A DNA stretch of 64,000 nt from Phyllobacterium myrsinacearum (GCF_002980555.1 NZ_PVBT01000005.1:248001-312000); one strand, 5' to 3'. Counted from the stretch's first letter, positions 8,781-17,800 are shown. Program-made: numbers and translations. The notes: generated by a model not told the origin, from the sequence alone.

Positions 8781-9324
8781 CTATAGCCACTGGAGGATGC
8801 AGATTGGCAGCCGATTGTCAAACAGCAGCCGTGTGTTGACGCCCTCAAACGACGAGCGGCGCGCAAATTCCGGTGGCAGGGCGGTGCGCAATGCAGAACA
8901 GTGGCAGTGAACTGGACCATATCCTGGCAAAGCGCCGCCAATTGCGCCAGAACACGGCGCAGGCGCTTGCGCGCATCCAGAAAGCGCACCGGCAGCACCG
9001 CCAAATCCGTACCCCGCACATCCGGTCCGGTTTTCACCTCCAGCTGTGGCTGCAGGCGTGCCTGCGCTCCATGGAGGTCAGGGCCTGCGCGCATCTGGTT
9101 GCCCTGTTGAACTGGTGTTCCCTGCGCCTCGTCTGGTTTGCGCTGCCCCGGCTGGCCGCCGGCCGCCTGACAAAGCGGCATGCCCGAACCTTGCGGCGGG
9201 TCATCGGAAAACTCAACCGGATTGGCATGGGGATTGTGCGCTGGCAACTGCGCCGCCATGGTTGAAACAGCGGCAGCCAATCCGGCGATCCGCGCAATTT
9301 TTTCCGCTGCCCATTTTCCGTCAT
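8781..9324 (-). pseudogene. Probable decayed reading frame for a small exported protein
   Basis: An ATG at 9324 starts MTENGQRKK and then meets a run of six A (T6 at 9298-9303 on the + strand). Adding one base there would join it to a frame reading IARIAGLAAAVSTMAAQLPA, a good signal peptide, and on through DLAVLPVRFLDARKRLRRVL. Near 8880 that frame becomes unconvincing, while another minus frame reads TALPPEFARRSSFEGVNT and stops at 8781. This looks like a gene with two frameshifts, or with sequencing errors. I do not recognise the family. The 855 bases between ctpA and the next gene hold nothing else I can support. A competing + strand frame (8873-9265) has no recognisable features. Confidence 0.3.
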
Positions 9325-9438
9325 GACACTGTCATGATCGTCCTTCTTAAGTCCCTTGCAAATGCTTCGGCAACGATGGCAGAGTACCGCGAATAGCGTT
9401 CTTTATTCATTGCATTCAAGCCATTAAGGGCCTGGCTC

Positions 9439-11172
9439 ATGGCGTTTCAAAAGTATACACCGCCTGCCATCGGGCGCTCGATGTGGCTGAGCATGTGGGA
9501 TCTGATGGCTTTGCTGCTGGTAATCGGCGCCATTGTGCTGATCGCCTACGGTGCCCGCGTGACCACGGTTCCGCTGTCGACACTTGAGGCTGCCCCGCTC
9601 TCCCTCGATCCATCCAACCTGCCGGTTTACGCGCTTCGCACCATGCTGCGCATGCTTCTGGCCATCGCCCTGTCGCTTGTCTTCACGTTCATCTATGCCG
9701 CAGCCGCCGCCAAGAGCCGGCGTGCCGAGATGGTGCTGGTTCCCATTCTCGATATTCTCCAGTCCGTGCCAATCCTCGGCTTCCTGACCTTCACGGTCAC
9801 CTTCTTCCTCAACCTGTTTCCCGGCAGTGTTCTCGGCGCTGAACTGGCGTCCGTGTTTGCCATCTTTACCAGCCAGGCCTGGAACATGACGTTCAGCATG
9901 TACCAATCCATGCGCAACGAGCCGAAAGACCTTGAGGAGGCAACGCAGAGCTTCCACCTGACGGGCTGGCAACGCTTCTGGCGGCTGGACGTCCCGTTTG
10001 CGATGCCCGGTCTTGTCTGGAACACCATGATGTCAATGTCGGGAGGCTGGTTCTTCGTCGTGGCCTCGGAGGCGATCACCGTCGGCGACACCACCGTGAC
10101 CTTGCCGGGGGTCGGCTCCTACGTCGCCCTTGCCATCAAAGAGCAGAACATCATGGCAATCTTCTATGCCACGATGGCCATGCTCGCCGTCATCCTGCTC
10201 TACGATCAGTTCCTGTTCCGGCCACTCGTCGCCTGGGCCGACAAGTTCCGCTTTGAAACAACTTCGTCGGAGACCGTTCCGAGTTCCTGGATGCTCGACC
10301 TCTTTCGCCGGGCCCGGATCACACGCTTGCTGGCCGCCCCGCTCGCCTTTCTTTCCCGTCTGGTCTGGAACCTGCGCTTGCCGGCGCTGCCGACATTCGG
10401 CTCGGGTGATGCAAAGCCCGCGACCTCGCGCCTTCTCGACCGGCTCTGGCTCGCCTTCATCGTTTTGGCCGCAGGCTATGCCGCCTATATCAGCATCATC
10501 TATCTCAAGGCCAACATCGCCTGGTCCGATGTTGCAACCGCCGTCGGCAACGGGTTCATCACCCTGTTGCGGGTGACCGTTCTGATGATACTTGCGACCC
10601 TTGTCTGGGTACCTGTCGGTGTATGGATCGGATTGCGGCCGAAACTCGCGCAGAAAGTCCAGCCGCTAGCCCAGTTTCTGGCCGCTTTTCCAGCGAACAT
10701 CGCATTCCCCGCCTTTGTCGTGCTGATCGTGCATTTCGGACTTAACGCCAATATCTGGCTCAGCCCGCTGATGATCCTCGGCACGCAGTGGTACATTCTT
10801 TTCAATGTCATTGCCGGGGCCAGTGCCTTTCCCAGCGATCTCAAGGAAGCCGCGAACAGCTTTCATCTCCGTGGCTGGCGCTGGTGGTTCAAGGTCATTC
10901 TCCCCGGCATTTTCCCCTATTACATCACCGGCGCGATCACGGCATCCGGCGGCGCATGGAACGCCAGTATCGTTGCCGAAGTGGCCAGCTGGGGTGATAC
11001 GCAGCTGACGACACCGGGGCTTGGATCATACATCGCCAATGCCACCACGGCCGGAGATTTCCCGCGTGTCGTGCTTGGCATCGCCGTCATGTGCATCTTT
11101 GTTACGCTGTTCAATCGCCTGTTCTGGCGCCCGCTCTACGCCTTTGGCGAGCGGCGCCTTCGTCTCGGTTAG
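9439..11172 (+). CDS. NitT/TauT-type ABC transporter permease with two fused permease domains
   Basis: A 577-residue membrane protein made of two binding-protein-dependent permease domains in tandem. The first EAA-type loop is EEATQSFHLTGWQRFWRLDV (about residue 172), and the second is KEAANSFHLRGWRWWFKVIL (about residue 470). Each is embedded in five or six hydrophobic helices. The repeated SFHL.GW pattern shows the domains are duplicates. This fused permease class normally works with an ATPase carrying a C-terminal AAA-associated domain, which is exactly the next gene, 30 bases on. No periplasmic binding protein gene is present nearby. The substrate is unknown; relatives are annotated for nitrate, sulfonate, taurine or bicarbonate. 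Confidence 0.9.
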   Translation: MAFQKYTPPAIGRSMWLSMWDLMALLLVIGAIVLIAYGARVTTVPLSTLEAAPLSLDPSNLPVYALRTMLRMLLAIALSLVFTFIYAAAAAKSRRAEMVLVPILDILQSVPILGFLTFTVTFFLNLFPGSVLGAELASVFAIFTSQAWNMTFSMYQSMRNEPKDLEEATQSFHLTGWQRFWRLDVPFAMPGLVWNTMMSMSGGWFFVVASEAITVGDTTVTLPGVGSYVALAIKEQNIMAIFYATMAMLAVILLYDQFLFRPLVAWADKFRFETTSSETVPSSWMLDLFRRARITRLLAAPLAFLSRLVWNLRLPALPTFGSGDAKPATSRLLDRLWLAFIVLAAGYAAYISIIYLKANIAWSDVATAVGNGFITLLRVTVLMILATLVWVPVGVWIGLRPKLAQKVQPLAQFLAAFPANIAFPAFVVLIVHFGLNANIWLSPLMILGTQWYILFNVIAGASAFPSDLKEAANSFHLRGWRWWFKVILPGIFPYYITGAITASGGAWNASIVAEVASWGDTQLTTPGLGSYIANATTAGDFPRVVLGIAVMCIFVTLFNRLFWRPLYAFGERRLRLG

Positions 11173-11202
11173 TGCCGGATTATCGGATCAAAGGAATGTT
11201 CA

Positions 11203-12513
11203 ATGCTTGATCAAGCTGACAGAAACCTGCTCGTCGACATCCGCAATGTTTCCCGGTCCTTCAAGAAGGGCAGCGGCAACGATGTCATGGTGCTCGACGA
11301 TGTCGATCTGAGCATCAGGGAAGGCGAGATCGTCGGGCTGCTCGGACGCTCCGGCTCGGGAAAGTCGACGCTGCTGCGGATCATCGCCGGTCTCATCGCA
11401 CCGTCTTCGGGGGAAGCAAAGTGCCGTGGTTCCGTCATCCAGGGGCCGCCCCTCGGCATTTCCATGGTGTTTCAGTCCTTTGCGCTTTTTCCCTGGCTGA
11501 CAGTCCTCCAGAACGTGGAACTTGGTCTTGAAGCGCAGGATGTCGACCGGTCGGAGCGGCGCAAGCGGGCGCTTGCGGCCATCGATCTCATCGGTCTGGA
11601 CGGGTTCGAGAACGCCTACCCCAAGGAACTGTCCGGCGGCATGCGCCAGCGTGTCGGTTTTGCCCGGGCGCTGGTGGTTCATCCCGACCTCCTGCTGATG
11701 GACGAACCCTTCTCGGCCCTTGATGTCCTCACCGCCGAGACCCTGCGCACCGACATGATCGACCTGTGGATCGAAGGGCGCCTGCCGATCAAATCGGTGC
11801 TGATCGTGACCCACAACATCGAAGAAGCGGTGCTGATGTGCGACCGCATCCTGATTTTCTCGTCCAACCCCGGACGGGTCGCGCAGGAACTCAGGGTCGA
11901 TCTTCCGCACCCGCGCAATCGCCTCGATCCGGTCTTCCGGCAACTGGTCGACAATATCTATGCCCGCATGACCCAGCGCACCGAGCCGCGGCTGCCATCC
12001 GTGGAAGGCATTCCGGGCACGGGAATGGGCATGATCTTGAACCCGGTTTCAACCAATATCCTGGCTGGCCTGATCGAGTCTCTGGCGGGCGAACCATATA
12101 ATGGGCGCGCCGACCTGCCTGTGCTTGCCGGCACGCTGCAGATGGAGGCCGACGAGCTGTTTCATCTCGGCGAAGCCCTGCAGCTCCTGCGCTTTGCCCA
12201 TCTGAACGAGGGCGACCTCGTCCTGACCGACGCCGGCATGCGCTTTGCCCATCTCGATACCGATGCGCGCAAGAAGGTTTTCGCCGAACACCTCGTCACC
12301 TATGTTCCGCTCATCGGCCTTATCAGGCGCGTGCTTGACGAGCGGCCGACACATACGGCTCCAGCAGCCCGTTTCCGCAACGAACTGGAAGATTTCATGA
12401 GCGAAGACTATGCGGATGAGACGTTGAAGACGGTGGTGTCCTGGGCGCGCTATGCCGAGCTGTTTGCCTATGACGAGCAGGCCGAGCTTTTCAGCCTGGA
12501 AAACCCTCAGTAA
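11203..12513 (+). CDS. NitT/TauT-type ABC transporter ATP-binding protein with AAA-associated C-terminal domain
   Basis: A 436-residue protein. Residues about 8-250 are an ABC ATPase with Walker A GRSGSGKST, Q-loop MVFQSFALFPWL, signature ELSGGMRQRVGFARAL, Walker B LLLMDEPFSALD and switch histidine in VTHNIEEA. About 180 further residues form the AAA-associated C-terminal domain, including LADLIE-type helices and QLLRFAHLNEGDLVLTDAG, which looks like a winged-helix fold. The extra domain is typical of ATPases that pair with double permeases such as the upstream gene. Whether it senses a ligand is not established. The two genes form a compact operon. Confidence 0.9.
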   Translation: MLDQADRNLLVDIRNVSRSFKKGSGNDVMVLDDVDLSIREGEIVGLLGRSGSGKSTLLRIIAGLIAPSSGEAKCRGSVIQGPPLGISMVFQSFALFPWLTVLQNVELGLEAQDVDRSERRKRALAAIDLIGLDGFENAYPKELSGGMRQRVGFARALVVHPDLLLMDEPFSALDVLTAETLRTDMIDLWIEGRLPIKSVLIVTHNIEEAVLMCDRILIFSSNPGRVAQELRVDLPHPRNRLDPVFRQLVDNIYARMTQRTEPRLPSVEGIPGTGMGMILNPVSTNILAGLIESLAGEPYNGRADLPVLAGTLQMEADELFHLGEALQLLRFAHLNEGDLVLTDAGMRFAHLDTDARKKVFAEHLVTYVPLIGLIRRVLDERPTHTAPAARFRNELEDFMSEDYADETLKTVVSWARYAELFAYDEQAELFSLENPQ

Positions 12514-12538
12514 GGGTTGAGCCGTGGACGATCGGCAT

Positions 12539-12823
12539 TTATGGGAGTTGGGGCCGGTTTCGCGGCGAACCGCCCTTGGCGCGTTTCAAGATCAGTATGG
12601 CGATGAAGCCGGATGCCACGACGCCGAGCAAAATCGCGCTCGGCGCTTCGATGCCAAACAGGGATGCAACCCCAAAAAGCAGCAGAAGCCCCAGCAAAGC
12701 CAGACCGGCCGTCCGCTCGGTCCGCCATTGATACCGGCATGATGCCCACAGAACGGCCATGCCGACGGCAAGCGCCAGCACGCCGATAATCATTGAGCTC
12801 AAGACTTCCGAAAACTCTGCCAC
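12539..12823 (-). CDS. Small hydrophobic membrane protein, function unknown
   Basis: A 94-residue frame with three likely membrane segments: SSMIIGVLALAVGMAVLWA, AGLALLGLLLLFGVASLFG and APSAILLGVVASGFIAILIL. It ends in a basic tail (KRAKGGSPRNRP). The start is a GTG at 12823 with AGGA five bases upstream. It is convergent with the ABC ATPase gene (25 bases between stops). I recognise no family; the clean hydrophobic pattern and ribosome site argue for a real gene. Confidence 0.6.
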   Translation of the reverse strand: MAEFSEVLSSMIIGVLALAVGMAVLWASCRYQWRTERTAGLALLGLLLLFGVASLFGIEAPSAILLGVVASGFIAILILKRAKGGSPRNRPQLP

Positions 12824-12922
12824 TGCGATCCTGCCAACGGTCGATGGTGCGCTTTAAACTTCACACAATCATGATGCCATATACTGCATCGCGAGATGCG
12901 GCTTAATAAAGTCGCAGCCGCG

Positions 12923-13069
12923 TCAATTGCGTGGCGGACATTGCCGGACAACCGTGACATTTCGCGCCGCTGTTTTCTGTTGTTTCAGCAGCTCCAGACG
13001 CGCATGGCGTCTACACTCGGAACACATTTGCCTGTAGCCTACACCGCGCTCGAAGCAATCGATCGACAT
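12923..13069 (-). CDS. Possible 48-residue Cys-containing small protein
   Basis: A short frame starting at an ATG at 13069 encodes a basic peptide with a CxxC pair (YRQMCSECRRHARLEL) and two other cysteines. It lies in the 274-base gap before uppP, on the opposite strand. Codon use is only weakly coding-like and no clear ribosome site is visible. It may be a zinc-binding microprotein or chance. Confidence 0.2.
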   Translation of the reverse strand: MSIDCFERGVGYRQMCSECRRHARLELLKQQKTAARNVTVVRQCPPRN

Positions 13070-13097
13070 CCATGAGCCAGATTGAGGGAAACACTTT

Positions 13098-13958
13098 ATG
13101 AGTGGCGTATGCACGCAAGGGGTAGACACCGGCTTTGTGGCCTTGGGTACTGCCAAGGTCGCCGTGCTGGGCGTGGTGCAGGGCATTACGGAATTGCTGC
13201 CGATATCATCAACCGCGCATATGCGGCTGGTTCCGGCGCTTCTCGGCTGGCAGGATCCGGGATCGGCTTTTTCGGCGGCAATGCAGCTGGCCGCTTTGAC
13301 GGCGGTGATCTGCTATTTCCGGCGCGATATTTATACCATAACCGGGGGATCGCTCAGTGCGATCAGGACAGGCGACTGGATGTCGCCCCAGCTGCGCATG
13401 GCCATCGGCATCGTGCTCGGCACTGTGCCGATCGTCATTGCCGGCCTGCTTCTGGCGCCAGTTCTCAACGCCTGCGACAGTCCCTTGCGGACCTTGCCGG
13501 TCATCGGCTTTTCCTGTCTCCTCATGGGTGTTCTGCTCGCCGTTGCCGAATGGGTGTGCCAGCATAAACGCCCAGCGGAGAGCATGCGGCTGCGCGATGC
13601 GCTCATCGTCGGCGTCGCCCAGGTCGGCGCCCTGATCCCCGGCGTTTCACGCTCCGGCTCAACCCTGACAGCGGCCCTGTTTCGCGATTTCACGCGGCAG
13701 GACGCTGCGCGCTTTTCCTTTCTGCTCGGCATTCCGGCAATCGCGCTGGCGGGCCTGCATGAGCTTGTTGTCCTCGCCCGCGCACATCTTCCCTTTGAAG
13801 GCTGGATGATCCTGCTCGTCGGACTTGTCGTCGGATCGCTGTCATCCTTTGCCGCGCTGTGGGGACTGATGCGTATTCTGGAGCGTTTTTCAACGCTGCC
13901 CTTCATCTGCTACCGGATTCTGCTCGGCGTGGTGATCCTCTGGATCTCATACGCCTGA
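13098..13958 (+). CDS. uppP: Undecaprenyl-diphosphatase UppP (BacA family)
   Basis: A 286-residue integral membrane phosphatase that recycles undecaprenyl diphosphate to the monophosphate carrier for peptidoglycan and O-antigen synthesis, and gives bacitracin resistance. The two signature regions are VQGITELLPISSTAHM (canonical Glu-rich and PISSxAH motif; here SST instead of SSS) and PGVSRSGSTL, with the essential Arg and Ser. Several hydrophobic helices cover the rest. A GAGGG site precedes the ATG at 13098. The gene is monocistronic and ends at a shared hairpin. DedA, another protein linked to undecaprenyl phosphate, is encoded 6 kb upstream. Confidence 0.93.
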   Translation: MSGVCTQGVDTGFVALGTAKVAVLGVVQGITELLPISSTAHMRLVPALLGWQDPGSAFSAAMQLAALTAVICYFRRDIYTITGGSLSAIRTGDWMSPQLRMAIGIVLGTVPIVIAGLLLAPVLNACDSPLRTLPVIGFSCLLMGVLLAVAEWVCQHKRPAESMRLRDALIVGVAQVGALIPGVSRSGSTLTAALFRDFTRQDAARFSFLLGIPAIALAGLHELVVLARAHLPFEGWMILLVGLVVGSLSSFAALWGLMRILERFSTLPFICYRILLGVVILWISYA

Positions 13959-13976
13959 CGGATCTGCAGTGAAGGA

Positions 13977-14013
13977 CGGGCGATAAACAGGGCGCTGTCC
14001 CGTTTATCGCCCG
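13977..14013. terminator. Bidirectional terminator hairpin between uppP and DUF2076 gene
   Basis: A perfect 12-bp inverted repeat, CGGGCGATAAAC (13977-13988) and GTTTATCGCCCG (14002-14013), lies between two convergent genes. An inner GGG/CCC pair can extend the hairpin. There is no T-run on either side, so it may work as a Rho-assisted or 3'-end-stabilising element for both transcripts. Confidence 0.6.
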
Positions 14014-14018
14014 GAGTA

Positions 14019-14732
14019 TCACGCTACATTGTCGTCATCAGTATCGCTGTCCTGTGCATCATCATAGGCGTCATCAAGACGATCCATTTCGGCATAGTCG
14101 TTCTGCGTACCGGTGCCTTTGTCATCATTGTAGTAATTGTTGATGACCGTCTCGCCGGCTTGCGGCGTATTGCCGGTGGCGCCGCCCGAGCCGCCAAACA
14201 GCGAATTGCCGCCCATCATATTCTTGATGCCTTCAAACATGAGCGCACCACCGGCCACGCCGGCTGCCGTGGTCAAGGCGCCCTGCAGAAAGCCACCGCC
14301 CTGGGCCTGCGGTTGCGGCGGTGCTGCCCAGCGCCCGGCCTGCGGCGGCTGTCCTTGTGGTGCATAGGCGTCCTGGGGTGCTGCCCCGCCACCGCCCCAA
14401 GGCCCGCTGAACCGGCCGGGAGACGGCTGGGACGGCTGCGCACTTTGGGAACTGCCGAAGATCGATCCCAGCAAGCCGCCCGACTGTTGTTGCGGCGGCG
14501 GCGCATTCTGCAAATCCTTCACCTGCGCTTCCAGGGCCTGGATACGCTCGTTGCAAGCATTCAGGCCATGTTCCTGGACGATGACGGCCTGAGCCAGGAG
14601 ATAGGGGGCCGAGGGCTGGCTCTTGATCTGTTCCAGAATGAAGCGCTCGGCTTCCGGGTCCCGGGGCGTATCGGCCGCCTGCCTTGTACGGTCAAAGAGG
14701 CCACTGAGAAGTTTCTGTTCATCGGCATTCAT
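14019..14732 (-). CDS. DUF2076 family protein
   Basis: A 237-residue protein of the DUF2076 family. The N-terminal 90 residues are helical (ADEQKLLSGLFDRTRQA, then RFILEQIKSQPSAPYLLAQA and a short coiled coil). A low-complexity Gly/Pro/Gln linker follows, then a glycine-rich hydrophobic stretch (FLQGALTTAAGVAGGALMFE) and a very acidic tail. The family is widespread in proteobacteria and described as periplasmic or ligand-binding, without a firm function. The start at 14732 is set by a near-perfect AAGGAGGTGA site nine bases upstream; a GTG two codons earlier is too close to that site. Confidence 0.85.
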   Translation of the reverse strand: MNADEQKLLSGLFDRTRQAADTPRDPEAERFILEQIKSQPSAPYLLAQAVIVQEHGLNACNERIQALEAQVKDLQNAPPPQQQSGGLLGSIFGSSQSAQPSQPSPGRFSGPWGGGGAAPQDAYAPQGQPPQAGRWAAPPQPQAQGGGFLQGALTTAAGVAGGALMFEGIKNMMGGNSLFGGSGGATGNTPQAGETVINNYYNDDKGTGTQNDYAEMDRLDDAYDDAQDSDTDDDNVA

Positions 14733-14916
14733 TTTCACTCACCTCCTTTTAGGGGAAGCGTGATCTCGATCCAGATTCATGGCATTTAGATGGCCTTAAC
14801 AAAATGTAATTTTGCAGCCGCAGCGGCCTTCCCGGCAATGTTTTTAGCCGCATAAATGGTTGCGGGCGCCGGAATAGCCGAAGCGCTCGCGTTCACGCCA
14901 TCCGGCACTTCGTCCC

Positions 14917-16473
14917 CTAGAACGAGTTGACAATCGGGCCGGTCTGCATCCGCGCGATCATCGTATGGGCGTGATAATGCATCGCGCATTTTATGGCATA
15001 GATCTGCATCACCACCGGCGAGCGGCGGCGCTTCAACATGCTCCATATCCGCCGGCGATAGGTGCGGCGCAATTCCCTGTCGGGAACCTGGCGCATCAGG
15101 CGCAGAAAGATGCCGGCGGCTTCGAGCATCCATTCCGCGTTGAGTTTTGCAAATTGCAAGGGATGGCGGCGCAAATGGCGCAGCCGCGTCCGCTCGGGTT
15201 CTATGCGTTCATCGAGATAAAGCGCGTCGAGCCGGTCGAAATAAGCCTGCGGCTTGTGAAGATCCTGCATGACGGCGAGATAGCCGTCGCGCAGTGCCTC
15301 GCGGCTGAGGTTGAGCGGAATGACATTGGTGCCAAATGGCTGCTGATCCTCGGGATCCAGCCGCCCCTCCTTGAGCAGCCGCGTGTAGAGCGGCGTCTTC
15401 GGTATGGCCGCCAGCATGCCGACCATCGCGTTGACAATCCGCGCTTCCTTAATGAAGGCGCGCTGCGCGTCGAAAATCGAGGCATCGTCGCTGTCAAAGC
15501 CGAGGATCATGCCGCACCACACTTCCATGCCTGAACGCTGGATCATATGCACCTTTTCCAGCATGGTGGCGCCTTTGCGCACATTCTGCAGCTTTTTCGT
15601 CTCGCGCAGCGCCGCCTCGTTCGGGGTTTCAATGCCGATGAAGACGACGCGAATGTTGGTATCGACCATCAATTGCATCAGTTCGGGATCATCCGCCAGA
15701 TCAATGGAGGCTTCGGTCACGAACGTCATGGGGTAATTGTGCGCGACCTGCCAGGCGATGACCTCACGCAAAACCTCCTTTATCGCCTTCTTATTGCCAA
15801 TGAGGTTGTCATCGACAATAAAGGCCGTGTCCATGCCTGTTGCCAGCAATGCCTCCACTTCGGCCAAAATCTGTCGACCCGTCTTGATACGGGGCTTGCG
15901 GCCAAAGACAACGATGATATCGCAGAACTCGCAGGTAAAGGGACAACCGCGCGAGAACTGGATGCTTCCCACCGCATAATCGTCCATTTTCAGAAGATCG
16001 AAACGCGGCACCGGAACCGTGCTCATATCGGTCTTGTCTGCCTGCTCATACCGGCGCGAATGCCGGTGTTCAGCCCATTCGGTCAGGAATTGCGGCCAGG
16101 TTTCTTCGGCTTCACCAATAAATGCCACATCAGCGAGATTGGCGAAATAGTTCTCCTGGACGGTGATCCATGGACCTCCGACCACGACAAAGCAGCCGCG
16201 CTTCTTCAACTCCGTGATGATTTCCTTCATGCGGAAGCGCTGCACGATCATGCCGGTGACCCCGACAATGTCGGCGCTGGCGCACAGGTCATAGTCGATG
16301 TCTTCAACGTTCTCATCGATGAGCGTGACCGTGTGTTCGGCAGGGGTCAGGGCCGCCAGCAAAGGCAGGCAGGCGACGGGAAGGTTGGCCTTTGCGTCGA
16401 ATATGGGCAGGGCATGTTCCAGCCCCCAGTAAGACGCTTCAAAGCGCGGATTAATCAGCACGATATGGGGCAT
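14917..16473 (-). CDS. B12-binding radical SAM protein with DUF4070 (HpnP-like)
   Basis: A 518-residue enzyme. Residues 1-135 are a cobalamin-binding Rossmann domain (PHIVLINPRFEASYWG, LLAALTPAEHTVTLIDEN, VVVGGPWITVQ). The radical SAM core starts at about 165 with the 4Fe-4S cysteines C177, C181 and C184 in SRGCPFTCEFCD. The C-terminal part resembles DUF4070. This arrangement is shared with the hopanoid C-2 methylase HpnP and related class B radical SAM methylases. No hopanoid genes are visible here, so a lipid role is only a possibility. The start at 16473 follows AAAAGGG; a GTG three codons upstream overlaps that site. Confidence 0.85.
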   Translation of the reverse strand: MPHIVLINPRFEASYWGLEHALPIFDAKANLPVACLPLLAALTPAEHTVTLIDENVEDIDYDLCASADIVGVTGMIVQRFRMKEIITELKKRGCFVVVGGPWITVQENYFANLADVAFIGEAEETWPQFLTEWAEHRHSRRYEQADKTDMSTVPVPRFDLLKMDDYAVGSIQFSRGCPFTCEFCDIIVVFGRKPRIKTGRQILAEVEALLATGMDTAFIVDDNLIGNKKAIKEVLREVIAWQVAHNYPMTFVTEASIDLADDPELMQLMVDTNIRVVFIGIETPNEAALRETKKLQNVRKGATMLEKVHMIQRSGMEVWCGMILGFDSDDASIFDAQRAFIKEARIVNAMVGMLAAIPKTPLYTRLLKEGRLDPEDQQPFGTNVIPLNLSREALRDGYLAVMQDLHKPQAYFDRLDALYLDERIEPERTRLRHLRRHPLQFAKLNAEWMLEAAGIFLRLMRQVPDRELRRTYRRRIWSMLKRRRSPVVMQIYAIKCAMHYHAHTMIARMQTGPIVNSF

Positions 16474-16682
16474 TGCAGTCACCCTTTTGTTTGCTGTTAA
16501 AATGCTATGTGTCTGTCCCGTTTCCGCTTGCGAATGGCATGCCTGTCCCTGAGGCTGATCCCTGCGACCTCATCGCCTTGAGAAAAATCCTGTTCCCGCC
16601 TGTATACTCCCCAATATCCGTCAATGATATCTCCAACTCTCGGCCAAAATGTGATGCGGAGAACAGCAAATTCATTGCGGAC

Positions 16683-17630
16683 TCAGCTCCGGACACCGCT
16701 CCTCTGACGCGTGAACCAGCGGATGCTGCCGGCAACCGCAAAAGCGAGCAGCGGCCACTCTGCCCAGAACGTCCCGCGCCAGGTAATAAGATTGATGGCA
16801 AGGAGGACGGAACCGACAATGGCCAGCAAGGCGACAAAACGGTCGAGACGGGTGGTTCGCACCCATAGAAGAGCAGCAAGAGCCGCAATGGCCAGAAGCG
16901 GCCAGGCTGCCCAGAAATAGCCGTCCCATGTGAGAAAATTGATGGCGGCAAGCCCGGCGGCGATCGCGCCCAGCACACCGAGCCGTCCTCCTTTGAACGG
17001 CAACGGTTGCGCCTGTGCCCGGGTTTGGGCTCCGCGCAAACGGTCATGCAGCGGCGGCTGCCCGGATTGCGGCGCTCTTTGCGGTCGAAGCCCCTTGTCT
17101 TCGCCAATCCGCACGGCGTAGCTCGGGATGCCGCCTTCAATGTTCTTGAGCGAAAGCTGGCCCAGATAATCAAACCCGACGGTCAGCTTGTTGCGGACCT
17201 GATCGAAAACCGTGCTGGAAATCACGATGCCGCCGGGAGGGGCCGAAGCCTGCAACCGCGCGGCAACATTCACCCCGTCGCCATAGATATCGTCGCCTTC
17301 GGCAATCACATCCCCAAGATTGATGCCGATGCGGAAAAGCATGCGGGCATCGTTCAAACGTTTGGCGTTATAACCGGCGAGTTCGTTCTGTACATCGATC
17401 GCCGCACGCACCGCCTCGACGACGCTGGAAAACTCGGCGATGAGCCCATCGCCCCAGGTGTTGATGACCCGGCCGGCATGCGCTTCGATCAGCCGCTTCA
17501 TCGCATCGCGGTACTGGTTGAGCGTGTCGAGCGTCCGCTCTTCATCCGCCTGCATGAGACGGGTGTAGTCCTGGACATCCGCGGAGAAAATCGTGGTGAG
17601 CTTGCGGCGCGTTTCAGACATGGTTTTCAT
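16683..17630 (-). CDS. Class III adenylate cyclase with C-terminal membrane hairpins
   Basis: A 315-residue protein. Residues about 8-175 are a class III cyclase domain with FSADVQDYTRLMQADEERT, the second metal aspartate in NTWGDGLIAEFSSVVEAV, GINLGDVIAEGDDIYGDG and VNVAARLQ. After a basic linker come two similar pairs of membrane helices (LAAINFLTWDGYFWAAWPLL and LLAINLITWRGTFWAEWPLL), an internal duplication of a 2TM-type module. It probably makes cAMP at the membrane. The ATG at 17630 follows GGGAAA. The frame stays open much further upstream, but that part overlaps the divergent padR gene. Confidence 0.85.
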   Translation of the reverse strand: MKTMSETRRKLTTIFSADVQDYTRLMQADEERTLDTLNQYRDAMKRLIEAHAGRVINTWGDGLIAEFSSVVEAVRAAIDVQNELAGYNAKRLNDARMLFRIGINLGDVIAEGDDIYGDGVNVAARLQASAPPGGIVISSTVFDQVRNKLTVGFDYLGQLSLKNIEGGIPSYAVRIGEDKGLRPQRAPQSGQPPLHDRLRGAQTRAQAQPLPFKGGRLGVLGAIAAGLAAINFLTWDGYFWAAWPLLAIAALAALLWVRTTRLDRFVALLAIVGSVLLAINLITWRGTFWAEWPLLAFAVAGSIRWFTRQRSGVRS

Positions 17631-17770
17631 TTTCCCGGTTCCTGGCTCTGGTAAGAAATCCATCCGATGTGGGGCGGAGAATATAGCGTGTCGCTGAAAG
17701 TGGGAAGCACCTGCCGGGGCAGGAGAACAAATATCGGGATCTGCCGTTCGGGCAGCGCATCGCAATGGGC

Positions 17771-17800
17771 TTGACATAGTATTTTTATTACTAGTATATG
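17771..17800 (+). promoter_or_regulatory. Promoter of the padR gene, probably giving a leaderless mRNA
   Basis: A perfect -35 TTGACA (17771-17776) is followed after 18 bases by TATATG (17795-17800). The padR ATG is at 17808, so transcription should start within a base or two of it. No ribosome-binding site is visible. The AT-rich stretch CTAGTATATGTATAACTATG resembles PadR-type operators, so autorepression is likely. Confidence 0.6.

Noticed and set aside
8873-9265. A + strand frame of 130 codons between ctpA and the ABC permease gene
   Set aside because: No recognisable motif or hydrophobic pattern; a minus-strand decayed frame explains the region better, though neither is certain.
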